64,000 nt of DNA, from assembly GCF_019578655.1 (NCBI RefSeq), contig NC_063257.1:6820001-6884000 (forward strand). The letters run 5' to 3'. Position 1 is the stretch's first letter. The number at the start of each line of letters is the position of its first letter. The notes beneath the pieces are model-generated. The model was not told where the DNA came from and ran no database searches. It worked only from the letters and a program-made list of their open reading frames with translations. Below, piece by piece: positions 62,937-64,000 of this stretch. This DNA is from Ricinus communis. Lineage: Eukaryota; Streptophyta; Magnoliopsida; Malpighiales; Euphorbiaceae. Position numbers and translations under genes: made by a program.

Positions 62937-64000
62937 CTAAGGCTTGTTGTTGTCTCCAAGACCAGTAGGCATCCAAGGCTTCTTCTTCTTTGAGGTTGCA
63001 GTCTCAACATTTTCTTTCCTCCGAGTCTTCTTAGTTGTTGTTTGCACCTTATCTTTCCCCTTTCCGAAACTTTCATATGGAGTAGGATTAGATCTAGAAG
63101 CTTTCTTTGATGCCGTTGAAAGAGATGCAGATCTAGGAGCCAGAAATGGCTTGTTGCCCTTGTTCTTCACTGTCTTGCCTTTGTTCTTCACTGTCTTGCC
63201 CTTGCCATTCTTCTTACTAGGCTGGGAGTCTTCATTCACTCCACTTGATTGAGTTGGAATATCACTTAGCAACTCATTTATGCTTCTTGTATTTTGATGA
63301 GGTCTTTGTGTTCCTGCAACAGTTTGGGACAAACTTGTCCAATGAAGATTAAAATCATCTAGATCTACTAGATGACCAGGTATGTCAAACTCAGTTTGGA
63401 TTGACAGTGAATGAGTTACATTTTGCACCTGCATAAGTTAAAGTAAATATACATTAGGTTATTAAAAATATATTTAGTTAAGTAAATGAACTTATTACCT
63501 GTGCGGTCCCAATTGGATCATTTTCTAAGTACTGGGCATTAGGGAGTTGGTCAGTAGAGTCTATACGGAGTTGGTCAGTAGGGTCAATAGGGTCATTGGG
63601 GAGTTGGTCAGTAGGGTCTATCTGGTTTGCTCTTCTTTGTACCTAGTAAAACACAAAAATAAAAATTTTATTATATTTTAAAGAAACCTAATATACAAAA
63701 GCTTGAATTGAAATTGTGCTTACTTGTAATTTTTTCATCTTAGGCTGTTTTGATGTAGATTTGGCATAACCATGGTATCTCTTATTGTGGCCTTTAGCTC
63801 CACAAATGGTGCAAGTCATCACTGTGCCTTTTTTGGTTACTTTGCCCTTCTGTAGTACAGCAGTCATCTCATCTTCTTCTAATCTCCTCTTTGTAACAGA
63901 TCTGCCTCTCTGTTTTGGTTGAACTGGAGCAGGAGGTAGCACAGGTGGTGCTGTGGCTCTTGGCCAAAATTCATAGCTAGTAGTAGGGTTTAGCAAGTGG
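62937..64000 (-). CDS. MULE transposase, C-terminal exons (partial, 5' end beyond window)
   Basis: Three exon pieces: 63724 to the right edge, 63499-63642 and 62937-63428, ending in TAG. The first carries NPTTSYEFWPRATAPPVLPP, a conserved MULE block following the SWIM region, then a zinc knuckle CTICGAKGHNKRYH. The last ligand is His where most copies have Cys. The second exon encodes near-tandem DPTDQL repeats. The third is a Lys-rich tail with a duplicated GKTVKNK unit and ends TGLGDNNKP. The catalytic DDE domain, if present, is beyond position 64000. Frames are open throughout these exons, so the copy may be recent. Exon junctions follow splice consensus and frame only. Confidence 0.65.

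Larger units (their letters stand above)
62199..64000 (-). mobile_element. Mutator-like element (MULE), 3' portion, truncated by window edge
   Basis: The coding remnant at 62937-64000 is a MULE transposase C-terminal region. The non-coding segment at 62199-62640 has the features expected of a MULE end: near-repeated ATATCAATTT(G/A)GTACCAA at about 62240 and 62308, an imperfect inverted repeat (GACGTGGCATGCTGAG against its complement, 62341-62356 and 62382-62400), and an array of AACACGGCCGTGTT palindromes. The terminus near GGGTAATTAT (about 62199) is an estimate; the opposite terminus and the target-site duplication are outside the window or not identified. Confidence 0.6.

Noticed and set aside
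1..64000. tRNA, rRNA, CRISPR or prokaryote-type operons
   Set aside because: No cloverleaf with a T-arm GTTCRANYC context, no rRNA blocks and no spaced direct repeats were found; all recognised genes have plant nuclear architecture.

Overview
The window is plant nuclear DNA, almost certainly from a woody or perennial rosid eudicot. A Malpighiales/Euphorbiaceae genome such as castor bean is my guess, but the sequence alone does not fix the species. It has AT-rich intergenic DNA, short exons with GT-AG introns, and plant-only families (AP2/ERF, GRAS, PHT1, MULE). No bacterial features, tRNA, rRNA or CRISPR were seen.

Layout, left to right. 1.8-5.2 kb (-): a small plastid-type glutaredoxin-like protein with a 2.9 kb intron. 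5.8-8.7 kb (-): a p24-delta cargo receptor of the early secretory pathway. 9-12.7 kb: AT-rich spacer with two diverged copies of a repeat and a LINE RNase H fragment. 12.8-16.4 kb (+): an aminoacylase-1-like M20 metallopeptidase. 16.4-24.7 kb: gene-poor. 24.9-25.6 kb (+): an intronless ERF/DREB factor of the ERF012-ERF014 group. 29.4-32.1 kb (+): a 12-exon YbaK/ProRS-associated (PRORSD1-type) deacylase-like protein. 33.7-34.8 kb (-): a zinc-ribbon plus RING-H2 ubiquitin ligase. 34.8-43.5 kb: gene-poor. 43.6-45.9 kb (-): a membrane-anchored MORN-repeat protein. 45.9-52.7 kb: gene-poor. 52.7-54.4 kb (-): a PHT1 phosphate transporter. 55.7-57.8 kb (-): a kynurenine/glutamine-transaminase-like PLP enzyme. 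60.0-61.5 kb (-): the GRAS regulator NSP2. 62.2-64 kb (-): the 3' part of a Mutator-like element running off the right edge.

Exon boundaries for the multi-exon genes were placed by hand from splice consensus and reading-frame continuity; the summed exons are in frame in every case. From memory of Arabidopsis gene order, the neighbours correspond to genes that are split there among the At1g219xx, At1g448xx and At1g776xx blocks, so this window looks like the unfractionated ancestral segment.

The genes do not form an operon-like unit. The most biologically connected neighbours are PHT1 (phosphate uptake) and NSP2 (GRAS factor for symbiosis and strigolactone synthesis), which lie about 6 kb apart. 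NSP2 also carries a recognisable miR171h target site. I found no convincing novel system; the leads are listed as findings with modest scores.
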